Origin: Anniella stebbinsi
Lineage: Eukaryota > Chordata > Lepidosauria > Squamata > Anniellidae
NCBI GenBank assembly: GCA_029215795.1
Contig: JARDYH010000002.1
Span: 45,802,001-45,866,000, forward strand
Direction: 5' to 3'
Length of the DNA stretch: 64,000 nt
The notes beneath the pieces were generated by a model, which was not told the origin of the DNA, searched no databases, and worked only from the letters and a program-made list of their open reading frames with translations. The translations under genes were made by a program, and so were the position numbers. This document shows positions 9,882-19,930 of the stretch, piece after piece; within the stretch, counting starts at the first letter, position 1, and each line of letters starts with the position of its first letter.

Positions 9882-10071
9882 CTGGGAGTAAGCTTTATTG
9901 AAATCAAGCTTTATTGAAATCATTGGGACTTATTTCTGAGGTTTCTTTGGACAATTTTCTTTGGATCCCTGAATGGGATTTCTGTTCTCTGCACACTGAG
10001 GCAGTGTAAATTCAGGAGGTATTTGGATAAAAGGAAGGAAAGATTCTTGTCTAGCATCTTGTCTAGCATTG
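9882..10071 (+). repeat. Direct repeat copy 1 (interrupted by an L2 insertion)
   Basis: Shares 'agctttattgaaatca', 'ttctgttctctgcacactga', 'ggaagga' and 'cttgtctagcattg' in the same order with 11343-11539. A 16-bp piece, 'aagctttattgaaatc', is doubled in this copy. The match resumes at 10373-10396 after the L2 insertion and an extra segment. Confidence 0.75.
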
Positions 10072-10284
10072 TCTTCCAGGCATTTAACAGCATATGATGA
10101 GGGTTTTTGTGTTGTTGTGTTGTTGTTGTGCTTTGGCCCAGAAGGATATTGTAATTTTAACTTGTTTTTATGCTTTATGCTTTTAAATTTTGTATATCGG
10201 TGTTTTAATTGTTCAATGTTTTTAATTTTTGTAAACCGCCCAGAGAGCTTCGGCTATGGGGCGGTATATAAATGGAATAAAATA
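10072..10284 (+). mobile_element. L2-like LINE 3' end with a 5-bp target duplication
   Basis: A 213-bp insertion: last codons of the ORF ('ggcatttaacagcatatgatg'), an AT-rich 3' UTR, then the tail 'ccgcccagagagcttcggct' and 'ggcggtatataaatgg'. CATTG flanks it (10067-10071 and 10285-10289). The paralogous site at 11504-11508 has a single CATTG and no insert. The 89-residue open frame across it is not a gene. Confidence 0.85.
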
Positions 10285-10396
10285 CATTGTGATAATGGGC
10301 ATCTGTTCTGTTCTGTTCTGGCTTGTTTATGTGGCTAATGAACCTGAGGTGTAATAACACATTTTAGATTAGTTTCTCACTGATAAACCAGAAGTT

Positions 10397-11160
10397 ATTA
10401 TTATTGCTCTAGCACCAGAAATGTAGCAGTTGTGCAATGTGGAATTGAAATGATTCATTTTAAGATATAAAGGGGGCTGTACGACCATTACATCCAGCAT
10501 CCAAAATTGCTTAACAACACCATTGTAAGCTGGTGTCTGACTGGGCAGGGAGAGGCGCCCAGCAGCCAAACACTGCATTTTGCCATTGTAGACTGTGAGG
10601 CTTCTGGCAAGGGGTGAGCAAGTATACTGGCTGCTGTCATGTTTAATGGAGTGCCAGAGGTCTTCCTCACCTGTTGCTTTTTCCAAGCTGGCCCAGGTCC
10701 CTTATCTGGGATAGGGGGACAGAAGTGGTTTTGCTTCCAAAAAGGGATGTGAGCAGCAATGTCTGGACTAAGGGGCAAGGTAATATGTGAGTGCATAGGG
10801 TGGCTTGTTTGGGCTTGTTTGAGTATGTCTGGATTTCCTGGGCTCTGAAAACATCTTTCTGAAGTGCACCTGCTGGTTGCATGATCCACGAGGCCAGGCT
10901 CTGGTGGGTGCATAGTCCTCCTTGACAGCAGGGGCTTGCACTTGCTAGAGAAAGATGAACAGATGTGAAGAAGCAGAGGCACCCCTTGTTCTTTTGTGTT
11001 TGAAAGCCACAAAGTGTCTTGTGGCATCTTGAAGATTCACAAATTATGCAAACTATGTTCATCTTGTGTGTGACAGACAACTTGCTCCACAACTGCAGAA
11101 ACTTCCCCCTCCTAATTCTGTCAATGATCCTGTTTTGTTTGTGTAATTACGTTTATGTTA
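10397..11160. other. Unannotated DNA
   Basis: Overlapping minus-strand frames at 10488-11092 (179 and 141 residues) have no recognisable domain. Within 10995-11045 there is a minus-strand relative of the repeat at 5150-5284. Confidence 0.4.
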
Positions 11161-11162
11161 AC

Positions 11163-11238
11163 ACTTTAGGATTGCAGGCCCTACTGCAGTCAGTGGGACT
11201 TTCTTCTGAGTAGACATGTTTACCGTTGCACTGTTCAA
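11163..11238. repeat. Foldback repeat, 'AGTAGACATG' family
   Basis: 'cagtgggactttcttctgagtagacatg' (shown here only in part: 'gggactttcttctgagtaga') is the centre-right part of a foldback repeat that recurs about ten times in this window. Confidence 0.65.
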
Positions 11239-11342
11239 CTTGCTTAAATTCTATCACAGTGAAGATTTATCATGAACAGCAATAAAATACTAATGGCCCT
11301 GTAAGCACCTTCATTTAAGGCTGCAATCCTATATTCATTTAT

Positions 11343-11539
11343 CTGGGAATAAGCTTTATTGAAATCAATGGGACTTTGGGCAGTTTTCTTTGGGCAGAGC
11401 ACTCTCTGATTGGAATTTCTGTTCTCTGCACACTGAGAACAGGATTTCCAAATGTGTCTTGAATCCAAATATTCAATAAAAGAAGGAAAGGATCCTTGTC
11501 TAGCATTGTGATAATTTCTCATTGATAAACAGAAGTTGA
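11343..11539 (+). repeat. Direct repeat copy 2 (empty L2 site)
   Basis: Parallel to 9882-10071. It runs through 'ctagcattgtgataat' without the LINE seen in copy 1, and goes on into 'ttctcattgataaacagaag'. Confidence 0.75.
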
Positions 11540-11802
11540 AACAAGTTAAGAGGTGGTAATTTTGTTCCATAGCTAATGCTTGCAGGGTAATTGTATTTTA
11601 TACTCTTTCTGAATGCTAGGTTGCTAGTTTGTTGTACTAGATTTTTCTGCACCTGTTCAGTGGTAGCAGTATACTGAATCTGTGAGTATGGGTATGAGAA
11701 AGATGATGGGGAAAGAGTGTTAAATGTTAGGGAAGGAGAGACTATGGTCATCTAGTGAAGGATTTGCAGTCAGAAAAGATACCTTAGTGAAGGAGAGAAT
11801 GT

Positions 11803-12120
11803 AGGTTGATCATATGAAAAGGAGGACAGGGCTCATGTAACTTTAACAGTTGTAGAGAAAAGGGAATTTCAGCCAGTGTCATTTGTATGCAATTAGTTCC
11901 TGGTGAAATTCCCTCGTCATCACAACAGTTGAAGCTGCAGGGGCCCTGCCTTCTTTTGTATATGGTCACTCTACTATAGTGCCTGCAACTTTAACTGTTG
12001 TGATGAAGAGGAATTTCACCAGGAACTAATTGCATACAAATGACACTGGCTGAAATTCCCTTTTCTCTACAACAGTTAAAGTTTCATGAGCCCTGTCCTC
12101 CTTTTCATATGGTCAGCCTA
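11803..12120. mobile_element. Foldback hAT-type MITE, head-to-head dimer (copy A)
   Basis: A 318-bp element with ends AGGTTGATCATATGAAAAGG and the inverse of TAGGCTGACCATATGAAAAG, flanked by a perfect 8-bp duplication GAGAATGT (11795-11802 and 12121-12128). It is a near-perfect large palindrome: a full monomer (11803-11973), a linker with 'ctatagtgcc', and a truncated inverted monomer (about 11984-12120). An 8-bp target duplication is the hAT hallmark. No transposase is encoded. Confidence 0.85.
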
Positions 12121-12299
12121 GAGAATGTATCACACAGAATATAGCAAAAGCTTCAAAGTACAACAAAAGCTACAAAAGTAGGAGTGAGTGAAGTTAATTT
12201 CAAATACATTGAATGTTTCACTTGTTCTTTATTTCAGTGATTTTAATGTTAAGATGTTATGTAGAACAGGTTTGTCTTAATTGTGTGCTGTGAAATCAG

Positions 12300-12425
12300 A
12301 CATGTGTCCAGGGCCATGTTTGGGTGGGCATGTCCCCTTGGGTGCTGGACATGTTTGGGTGGGCACGCCCATTTTGGGGTAGCCGTGTTGTCCTCCTTTT
12401 TGGTTTCCAAAATATGGTCACCCTA
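12300..12425. repeat. Right end of a GGTGACCA-type MITE plus short direct repeat
   Basis: Ends 'aaaatatggtcaccctac'. Upstream, 'catgtttgggtgggca' occurs twice about 37 bp apart. No clear left end. Confidence 0.4.
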
Positions 12426-12469
12426 CCATCAAGTGAATTGTAAATATGTTGAAGTTGGTTCAGTTGGTT

Positions 12470-12645
12470 TTTTCCCCTCAGTGTTATTGTTTTACTTGAC
12501 ATGTTTTTATGTTTTTTCCCTGTTGTATTTTATTGATGTTTTAGTGTACATTATTATATTTTATTGTATTTGTTTTATTGCGGTCAGCAGTCTTGAGCAT
12601 CACTTGGTGGGGAAAAGGAGAGATAAAAATTTAAACAATAAATAC
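12470..12645 (+). mobile_element. Diverged LINE 3' tail
   Basis: AT-rich UTR-like stretch, then 'gcagtcttgagcatcacttg', 'ggggaaaaggagagataaaaa' and 'caataaat', reminiscent of the squamate tail 'ccttgagc...gaaaggcgggataaa...aataaa'. Weak. Confidence 0.4.
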
Positions 12646-12956
12646 TGCCGAACCTCAGTGCCCATCCCCACAGCAAATTTTATGCTTTGTGATGTGGGCT
12701 GAGTAAATGTGTTATTTAAAATCCCCTCCTCCAGATAGGATTATGATAGGATTTCACCACAACATATCCAGGTCCTGATTTGTCTGGTTACTTCAAAACC
12801 CTGTAAACTAGGTTGCGTATATGATGGAATGGTAGTGTAGTAAAAACGGGGCTGCTGCACAGTGAATAATTCAGATCTAAAAGCATGGAAAAGGCATTGG
12901 GTGACCCATTCATCAAATGTCTCCAAACAAAAAGAAAGACACCTAATCCTCTAAAG

Positions 12957-13468
12957 CAGGGGTGCTGAAGTGGGGGGGGGGGGAAATGCTGTGCCTCCGG
13001 AAAGTATGCCATCACCCCACCATGCTAATGGCGGCCTTAAGGGAATGTATGTCATTCCTGGACATTATAGAATATTACAGAAAATCCCCCCTGACACCCA
13101 AGATAGCAAAAACCCAGACAAATATGGGGAAATCCTTACAGTTGGTCACCCTACCTGAATTCAGTTTTGGAGAAGCTCTTGAGGGCCACATTCCAGTGGT
13201 GGGCAGGGCCAAAGGCAAAGGGGGTGGGGTCAGAGACAAAATGGGTGGGACCAAAACACCAGCATAATTAAGTAATTAATCCTTAGGAGAGGCATTTCAA
13301 CCTTTTAAAATGTGTGTGTGTGTGGGGGGGGGGGGGAAATGCACAAAAGCCAGGATACCATCAAATGATTGGTGGTTGGAGGAAAGGGAGTGGGGCTGTG
13401 GGAAGGAGGAACATCCATTTGGGGGACCCCGGAAAGCTGGATTGTGGCCCCATGCCCGAGGTTCCCTG
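12957..13468. mobile_element. hAT-type remnant containing a nested MITE end
   Basis: Left end CAGGGGTGCTGAAGTGG, right end inverse of CAGGGAACCTCGGGCATG, flanked by CTCTAAAG (12949-12956) and CTTTAAAA (13469-13476), a diverged 8-bp duplication with 6 of 8 matching. The right side includes 'gctcttgagggccacattcc'. Inside, 'cagttggtcaccctac' (about 13139-13154) is the right end of another GGTGACCA-type element. A G run and a (GT)n/G run (13311-13336) are also inside. Confidence 0.6.
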
Positions 13469-13476
13469 CTTTAAAA

Positions 13477-14461
13477 TTGTCACATGAATGAGTCTTGCTA
13501 GTGTTTTCAGAGATATTATATTATTTTGTGCATGGAGATTTGTATTTATTATCCTGGGGTTGATGTCAGAGCCCCTGAACTTCCAAAAGATCCTGTTTAT
13601 GCAGCTGTTGTTTTGCAACACTTATTTAAAAGATGAAATCAGTCTGTTTTGCTTACGGCCAAGTCACACATGTGTCCTCCAGAGGAAGGCAGCAAAACCA
13701 ATAGCCTTGTTGAACTTTGCCTACACTGTCTAGTGTTGCAAAACACATAGAGTTTAAGAGATCTTTACAACCAACCAATAAGGCTATGGTTTCTACTGGC
13801 AACATGATTTTCCAAAGGGTGGTCAAGGATAGTCTCTGTAAACAACATACAGCCAAACTGTGCTTGTTGTTACACTGGGAGATGCTGAAAAGAAAGAACA
13901 CCTCTTCTTCCAAAGGGTGATTTAGCTGTTCCTTTGTGATACTACCTTTTCCTGAGCCATTTGATATCTGGAAAAATAAACACACTTATGATTCCTCCTA
14001 CTTGCTCATGTGCCTAGAGTTTCATTGTATCAGCATCAAAAGAGTATTAATTGGTAAGCATTAGACAGCCAATTGCTATTTTCCAAGGCCTTTAAAATAA
14101 TAATTGCTAGCCTTTGAATATATTTTCTATATTTACAGAAATGTATTCATATTAAAATAACATTGTGTGGTGTATTGGTTGTACTATTAAGTCAAGATGC
14201 TGGGAGAAATCAAAATCTTCAGGTATACTACAAGATTTGTTCTTACATGCCCAGAAGTGGTTTCCTGCTTTACTCTTGAACACAGAACAAAGTGGTCTTC
14301 ATAAAAGGTTCCTCTCTAGGATATCTATGATCTGTTTGCACCAAAGCTCTTGAGCTGTGCCTCTCAGATTTGTATTTCCTTTGTGAAGCACCTAGAATGA
14401 GGCATTGTATAAATTTATTTTTAAATGCTCCTGTCCAAAGGTTTACTATTTAGATAATACA
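13477..14461. other. Unannotated DNA
   Basis: No exon or repeat end recognised. The open frames at 13653-13985 (minus) and 13717-13920 (plus) overlap and are not supported. Confidence 0.4.
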
Positions 14462-14840
14462 ACATAAAAGGAGAGAGCGAGAGCGCTCCAGCAGATGGGG
14501 GAAATCACGGTTCCCTACCATCACTTCTCCACCTCCACTTCTATTGCACAATTCTTCCTCTTTCTCACGGAGAAGAGGATGTAAACAACATCCATGAGCC
14601 CATTCAGTAGGCCATTTTTATTGATTTGCTTCTTCTGCACACAGCAGGAGATCGCAGCAAGTTCCATCTCTAAAAATAAAATGGATTTACTGGGGTCTTT
14701 TTTTTTTTTTTGTCATGGGAAGAAGGCTAGAAGGGGCAGGAGACACACGGGAGGCAGACGATGTTGTGAATAGGACCCATGAAAATCCGTGAGTGCCCAG
14801 TGACGAGCGTGCAATAAAATGCTTATCTGATGATGCTCAG
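14462..14840. mobile_element. MITE, 'GAGCATCATCAGA' family (copy 1)
   Basis: Right end, read on the minus strand, is GAGCATCATCAGATAAGCAT then 'tttattgcacgctcgtcact'. The middle holds 'cttctgcacacagcaggaga', whose inverse is in the copy at 61965-62325. A T run sits at 14699-14711. No transposase frame. Superfamily not settled. Confidence 0.55.
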
Positions 14841-15765
14841 AGAGAGAAAGAGAGAGGGAAAAGAGAGAATGGGAGAAGACTGGTAGTAAAATCAAGTATA
14901 TGCTGTAGAAAGTAGATGTAAAGGAGACAGTCCTGGTTACGAAGCTAAAGAGAACCTGAAGGACAAAGAGATCAAGGAGAAGAGTACAATGAAATTAAAG
15001 AAGAAAGAATTGGTGATGAAGTTGATACACTTAAAAGTTAATATCAAAATCTTCAATTGAATCTGGAAGGATAAGTTTACCAATAAAGAAAGAAACAACA
15101 ACAACAACAACAACAATGTGACATGGTTGAATTTATAGCCCCATCCCAAAATACAAACTGAACTGAAGAATCTAATATGGGAATAAAAGAGATGTGAAAA
15201 GAGTAAACCTACAAGTGAAGAATTATAGTAATCCAACTAAGATACAATCATAGAACATTTTTTTAAAATGCAGTGTCACTTGCAAGAAAAGAATTAATCT
15301 TACAAAGAGTAAGGCTGCAATCCTGTACTCGTTTACCTCAAAATAAGAACAATTAATTTTAATGGCATGCACTTCTGAGAAGTGACAGACTTCAGCAATG
15401 GAAGAAATATGAGATGGAAAAGAAGAGAAAAATCAAAAAGCATGCACAACTTTCTAGCAGGAATTAAAAATCCCAGGAACAGCCAATGAAACAGAGTGAA
15501 GAAACAAAAAGCTTCTCTATTTATTTATTTTTAAAACTCACTGCCTTAACCAGGGATTTCTGCTTCTGTTTTCATTCTGCATTTGCAACCGGCTCAATTA
15601 CACGGTGGCAACAGGTAACCATGTGGTTTGTATTGAACACTTCCTATCCCTGCATCCTCTATTCAACTCAATAAAACAGCACCATCTAGTGGTAGAATTA
15701 TAGTGACAACACCAACTTTGCATGATGCCGATTTGGTGGATTTTTCTTTAAGGTGATTATCTCTG
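14841..15765. other. AT-rich DNA with minor repeats
   Basis: Purine-rich, A-rich stretch with a (CAA)n run near 15095-15115. 'aaggctgcaatcctgtactc' near 15310 is a diverged piece of the foldback 'AGTAGACATG' repeat. No gene. Confidence 0.4.
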
Positions 15766-15769
15766 TTTT

Positions 15770-15900
15770 CTGACAGTGGGTAAGGCAGGGATAGCGCAGG
15801 AAACGTCCTGGTGGTTGATGATATCATGTTATTGACCCACAAACCTCCATGAGTGGCCAGACATAAGCTTGCTATAAACTGCTCATTTAGAACAGCCCCA
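15770..15900. mobile_element. Diverged end of the 'GAGCATCATCAGA' family
   Basis: 'catgagtggccagacataag', 'cttgctataaactgctcat' parallel the end sequence 'gtgagtgcccagtgacgagc', 'gtgcaataaaatgc' at 14790-14825. Old copy. Confidence 0.35.
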
Positions 15901-15904
15901 AATG

Positions 15905-16300
15905 TGAACAGGAGAAGAAATCAGAAACTTTGTTTCAACTAAATTTTAAATTTGAGGGGGGAAGTGACTAGATAACCAAGAGGAAACAATAAACAAATAG
16001 GCATAAAGATTAGAACAATGAAAGATAAAAAGCACTTCCTCATGTTTAGATGTTGCTTTTTCTAATAATTGCTATCCTCTTTCTGATTATAATTTAATTT
16101 ATTTTACTCTTTTGGTTGATTGTTCTTATATCACACTGGGCTCAGTGCCCTTTTCTTTTTTTCCTGTTGCTTAGATGATCTTTCTTATTTTGTCTGTTTT
16201 TAAGAGTACTAATATGTTATCGCTTTGTTTAAGCAGGTTGCTCCTTTCTTTCATCTTTTTTAAATATTTCTCTTTCTACTGGGATATTCACTACAGAGTT
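15905..16300. other. AT-rich DNA, nothing recognised
   Basis: T-rich stretch with no recognisable element. Confidence 0.35.
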
Positions 16301-16304
16301 TAAA

Positions 16305-16396
16305 GGTGCAATCCTATGCATGTTGAGACAGAAAAAAAGTCCTACAATATGGCTGGTTCTGGAATGCTGGGAGTTGTAGGATTGCACAATAAAAGT
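16305..16396. repeat. Small foldback repeat, 'gggagttgtagga' family
   Basis: 'gtgcaatcctatgcatgttg' and 'agtcctacaa' at the left pair with 'ctgggagttgtaggattgca' at the right, an imperfect palindrome. Relatives are at 19545-19595 and 25640-25735. Confidence 0.55.
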
Positions 16397-16475
16397 TTAA
16401 GCCTTAAGGGTGCTTGAAATTTTATTGTGAAATCACCCTGCCCCATTCATGGAATTTTACAGGTGGTCCAGATGT

Positions 16476-16531
16476 AGGGTGACCATATGGAAAGGAGGAC
16501 ACGGCTCCTGTATCTTTAACAATTGTATAGT
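16476..16531. mobile_element. Truncated left end of the GACCATATG foldback family
   Basis: 'tagggtgaccatatggaaag' and 'aggacacggctcctgtatc' match the outer arm of the dimers at 11803 and 34279; it stops where an L2-like 3' end begins. Confidence 0.65.
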
Positions 16532-16804
16532 GTAGTAGCCCCTTCTCTGTGGAATTCCCTGCACCTGGAGGTCAGGTAGGCACCAACATTAGGCTGCTTC
16601 TGGCGCCTCCTGAAACCAACTCTATTTTGATAACCCTTCCCCAACTGACTAACCACTGCTTTTTCCCCCTGGTCCTTTATTTTAAATTGAACAATTTTAA
16701 TTTGCTTTTTTAATCTTCTTTTTTACTGTTTATGCCTATGTTCACCACTCCAGAATCTTTTTTAGATATTGAGGGTATAGAAATATTGTAAATAAATAAA
16801 TAAA
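16532..16804 (+). mobile_element. L2-like LINE 3' end
   Basis: 'ccttctctgtggaattccct', 'gaggtcaggtaggcaccaac' encode the C-terminal ORF remnant; then the 3' UTR and '(AAAT)n' tail follow. A similar piece is at 59935-60120. Confidence 0.7.
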
Positions 16805-16887
16805 CAACCTGTGACCGGCATACCTAGCAGTCTGCCTTCCCACCACCTTCCCTTATATATACCCAAATGATTTATTATTATTATTAT

Positions 16888-17237
16888 TATTAGTTACTAT
16901 CCTCAGAGGAGGTCCTGCTGGCCATTCCAAAATGAACGGAATGTTGCCATGAAAAACCTCGGCGGTGGGCCTTCTCTGTAGTGGCACCCACCCTCTGGAA
17001 AACCCTCCCTCGTGTGGTTCAGAAATGGAAAATGTAACATCCTTTAAACACCTCCTGAAAACATACCTTTTTATGCAGGCTTTCCCTGGACTTTATCTGA
17101 TTTGACATTGTCTTTTGTAACTTTTAACATTTTAAATTTATTTGATACTTCTTGTATTTTATAGTTTTGATTGTGCACTGCCCAGAGAGCCTCAGCTAAT
17201 GGGCAGTATAAATGTAATAACTAAATAAATAAATAAA
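16888..17237 (+). mobile_element. L2-like LINE 3' end
   Basis: C-terminal ORF remnant ('gggccttctctgtagtggca'), 'cctgaaaacatacctttttat', UTR, then the tail 'tgcccagagagcctcagcta' ending in (AAAT)n. An (ATT)n run (16871-16893) precedes it. Confidence 0.8.
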
Positions 17238-17239
17238 AC

Positions 17240-17589
17240 GTGACTGAAGGGCAGCAGGCTAACTTAGGGGATTCAGGACAGGCCGAGTGGCACACACAAT
17301 TCTATCCTCTGAAGCATTGTCCCCAGCTTCATTCCCCACCTCTGCCACCTTGGCAGCTGCCTCCCTCTCCTGGCCCTGCGCCCTGTCTTCCTGAGATGGC
17401 GCATCTAACAATCACATGCAAAGTGCTCAGTCACATACTCCATGGCATAATATTTACATATTTTACACGTGCCTGATGTAAAACAAATAGATTTTTCATG
17501 ATTTACAGAATATTTATTAAATATTTATTAAAAGCTTTTTGATACTGGATGGATTTTATAAAAGCAGCCCTTTTCTGGCCAGGGGAGGA
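17240..17589. other. Unannotated DNA
   Basis: A Pro-rich 78-residue frame at 17240-17476 has no recognisable domain. 'attaaatatttattaaa' near 17514 is a short direct repeat. Confidence 0.35.
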
Positions 17590-18060
17590 AAGCCAGAAAC
17601 AAATCAGCCTCAGTTCAAATCATATATGTTACTGTCCACGGGCCTTCTTTTGCTTCGGGCTGCACATGCAATCATAGTAAATGCTTATCGCTGTTAACTC
17701 TCAAATTAGGAGGAAAACAGAAATCCACGTCTAGCATTTATTGCAGAAATTAAAATAGACGCAAGATGAAGGATATTGAAAACATTGTTGCTGTGCATCT
17801 TCCACTTTGCCATTCCTTGTGTTACAATTACCTAATTATTCATAAGCTGCACAAAAGAAATGCCTTTTATTGTTATTTTTTTCCAAGCACTTAAAGATGA
17901 CTTAAGTGTCACTTAGTCAATTGAGGGAACAAAGAAGTCAATTCATGGATCAGCATTTTCTTTTCTCTCCCCCCTCCCCCCTTTGAAATCATTTACTTTA
18001 TTTGAAAGGTGAGGGATTGACAGGACTGCAGTGTAGAAATATTTCACCCAATCAGGTCAC
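17590..18060. promoter_or_regulatory. Candidate conserved non-coding DNA
   Basis: No repeat signature, no open frame of note, and several homeodomain-like words such as 'cctaattattcataagctgc' (17831-17850) and 'catttattgcag'. This style resembles vertebrate conserved non-coding elements, but conservation cannot be tested here. Confidence 0.25.
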
Positions 18061-18316
18061 ATATACACATCTCTGCTAAAACTGCTACATGTTATTTAAA
18101 GTTAATGCTGTCCTTGGAAAAATACAGATGGCTTTTCTGTGTATGTTATGCTAGCAGTACAAAACAATAATATAATGAAACTCAAACTGCATGATATTCT
18201 TTTGGTGGTAGTGGTTGGGAACAAGGAGATGTTAGGAAAATCACAATGCCTAATGCTTCTTTCTGTCTGAAGCTGATAGTTCTAGATTGTTTTCATAGAC
18301 ATTGCTTACAGGACAA
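18061..18316. other. Unannotated DNA
   Basis: Nothing recognised. Confidence 0.35.
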
Positions 18317-18774
18317 GGGCTTACCTACACCTAAGGGTGTAGAGGGAGAGAGGTGGGAGGATCACTGACTTACCTGCTTCCACAATCCTCCCCCAGTGTC
18401 TAGACCGCCATGTGACGTCCTGGAAGGGAAGAGGGACATCACGGGCGGCATTTTCCCCCCTGAAGAGGAGCCGCACAGCCCCAATCCAGGGAAACGTATA
18501 TTTTTTTAAAAAAAAAAACAGCTCCCAACCCCGCCATCCCAGGGATGGTGGAATTGCTGCACCCCCACCCTCATGGGCATGGAGCCACCCAGCATGGCTC
18601 CATGCCCATTTTAGGACCCAGGACAGTGGAAAAAACAGGATATCCCTAGTTTCCTTCTCCTGGGGTCATCCCTAGGTCATTCTGGTTGCCCCTAGGATCC
18701 CCTGTGAGTCATCCCAGGTCATCTGTCATTTTATCCTGGACGACCCTGGGATAAATCACTGTTATAGACATGGC
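18317..18774. mobile_element. Old Harbinger-like element related to family 2
   Basis: The left edge reads GGGCTTACCTACACC and the right edge, on the minus strand, GGCCATGTCTATAACAG, both near the GGCC-TTTCTACA ends of family 2. Inside are 'gggcatggagccacccagca' and 'ggaccc', echoing the interiors at 3281 and 52393. Ends are diverged and no clear target duplication is seen. Confidence 0.4.
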
Positions 18775-18980
18775 CAAAGTGTTCCTCTGCTGATGGAGAT
18801 AGAGGTATAGGAATGGGACAACACTCAAATGTCCCTCCGTGCACCTGAAGAAAACTTCACTGGTATAGTTCTTCCTGCAATGTAAAATATATACTTGGTT
18901 AAATTAGGGCACAAACCTATGCATGATTAGATGGATCGACTGTGCCTTGATCCAGCTCCAGTTGAGAGCCCTCTTCTCTC

Positions 18981-19106
18981 CTACTACACCAAGCAGGATT
19001 TAACACTTTGAAAACTGTTTGAAAACGGTACATGGAATGTATCATGGGGCCCAACAGTTCTCAATACCATCATAAACCGTTATAAAGCAGTAGTGTAGAT
19101 CCTGCC
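18981..19106. mobile_element. Small MITE, 'GGCCAGATCTACAC' family (copy 1, diverged)
   Basis: 'ctacaccaagcaggatttaac' begins and 'gcagtagtgtagatcctgcc' ends it; the middle has 'ggggcccaacagttctcaat'. Close to copies at 20532-20665 and 41613-41742. Confidence 0.65.
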
Positions 19107-19389
19107 TAACTGTTGTTGCTGAGACTGTCAGAAGGAAAGGAAACTGCAGTCAGGCACCTCTCCATGCCTGGATCAGCTCCACCTGAGAGCCCCCTTTCCT
19201 CCGGGTACCAGCTGTCACTGCTGAGGCCATCAGTGCAAAAGGAAGCAGGAGACAGACATCCCTCCATCACAACTGAATCTGTATGAGGCTATTAAAAGGA
19301 GAAAGAGAAGAAGCCCTTCCACTGTGTCTATGATCTGCTGAACTTTGCAATTCAGAAGCTAGTGCCTAAATTTGCTTTCCTCCTTCCTT
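19107..19389. other. Unannotated DNA
   Basis: Two related phrases, 'ccagctccagttgagagccc' (about 18953, inside the previous gap) and 'tcagctccacctgagagccc' (about 19174), suggest a partial local duplication of about 220 bp period. Nothing else. Confidence 0.35.
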
Positions 19390-19540
19390 CCTCCCTCTCA
19401 ATCCCCTTTCCTTTTGTGTTATGTTTTTTAGATCATAAGCCTGTGGGCAGGGACTATCTTAAGAAATACTTTCGTAAGCTGCCTTGGGAGTCTTTTGACT
19501 AAAGGATGGGATACAAATGCAACAATCAATCAATAAATGA
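19390..19540 (+). repeat. SINE- or LINE-tail-like repeat
   Basis: 'gatcataagcctgtgggcag', 'ggactatcttaagaaatact', 'gtaagctgccttgggagtct' and 'acaaatgcaacaatcaatca' match a common reptile tail with a GTAAGCCGCCTTGGGAG core, known to me from memory only. Confidence 0.6.
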
Positions 19541-19600
19541 TTGGGAGTTACAGGACTTTTTTTTTTTGTCTAAACATGCATAGGATTGTGCCCATAGGGT
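19541..19600. repeat. Fragment of the 'gggagttgtagga' foldback repeat
   Basis: 'gggagttacaggac', a T run, then 'gtctaaacatgcataggatt'. One arm only. Confidence 0.5.
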
Positions 19601-19634
19601 CTTTTCCACTTTCTAAGATGTAATGTTGGCCACC

Positions 19635-19930
19635 GAAAAGGGGCCAACTCCCAGACATTTAAGATGGCTTAAAAAGGGGATTAGACAACTGTATGGTGGC
19701 TAAGGCTATCAGTGGCTACTGGTCATGATGGCTCTGTACTACTTCCAGGATCAGAAGCAGCTTGCCTCTGAATACTATTTGTTGGGCAGCATGAGCAGGA
19801 GGGTGCTATTGCCCTTGTGTCCTGCTTGTGGGCTTTCCATAAGCATCTGGTTGCTCACAGCAGGAAGCAGGAGAGTGGACTAGACAGGCCTTTCTTCTGA
19901 TTGAGCAGGGCTCTTCTTAGGTTCCTAAGG
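19635..19930 (+). mobile_element. CR1 LINE 3' end
   Basis: 'taaaaaggggattagacaac', 'ggctaaggctatcagtggct', 'actggtcatgatggctctgt', 'gggctttccataagcatctg' and 'tgagcagggctcttcttagg' follow, in order, the CR1-type 3' end I know from squamates. It is 5'-truncated and non-coding. Confidence 0.7.

Noticed and set aside
10488..11092. Minus-strand frames of 179 and 141 residues
   Set aside because: No domain or signal is recognisable, and two frames overlap in different registers. Probably chance, perhaps with an old repeat near 11000.
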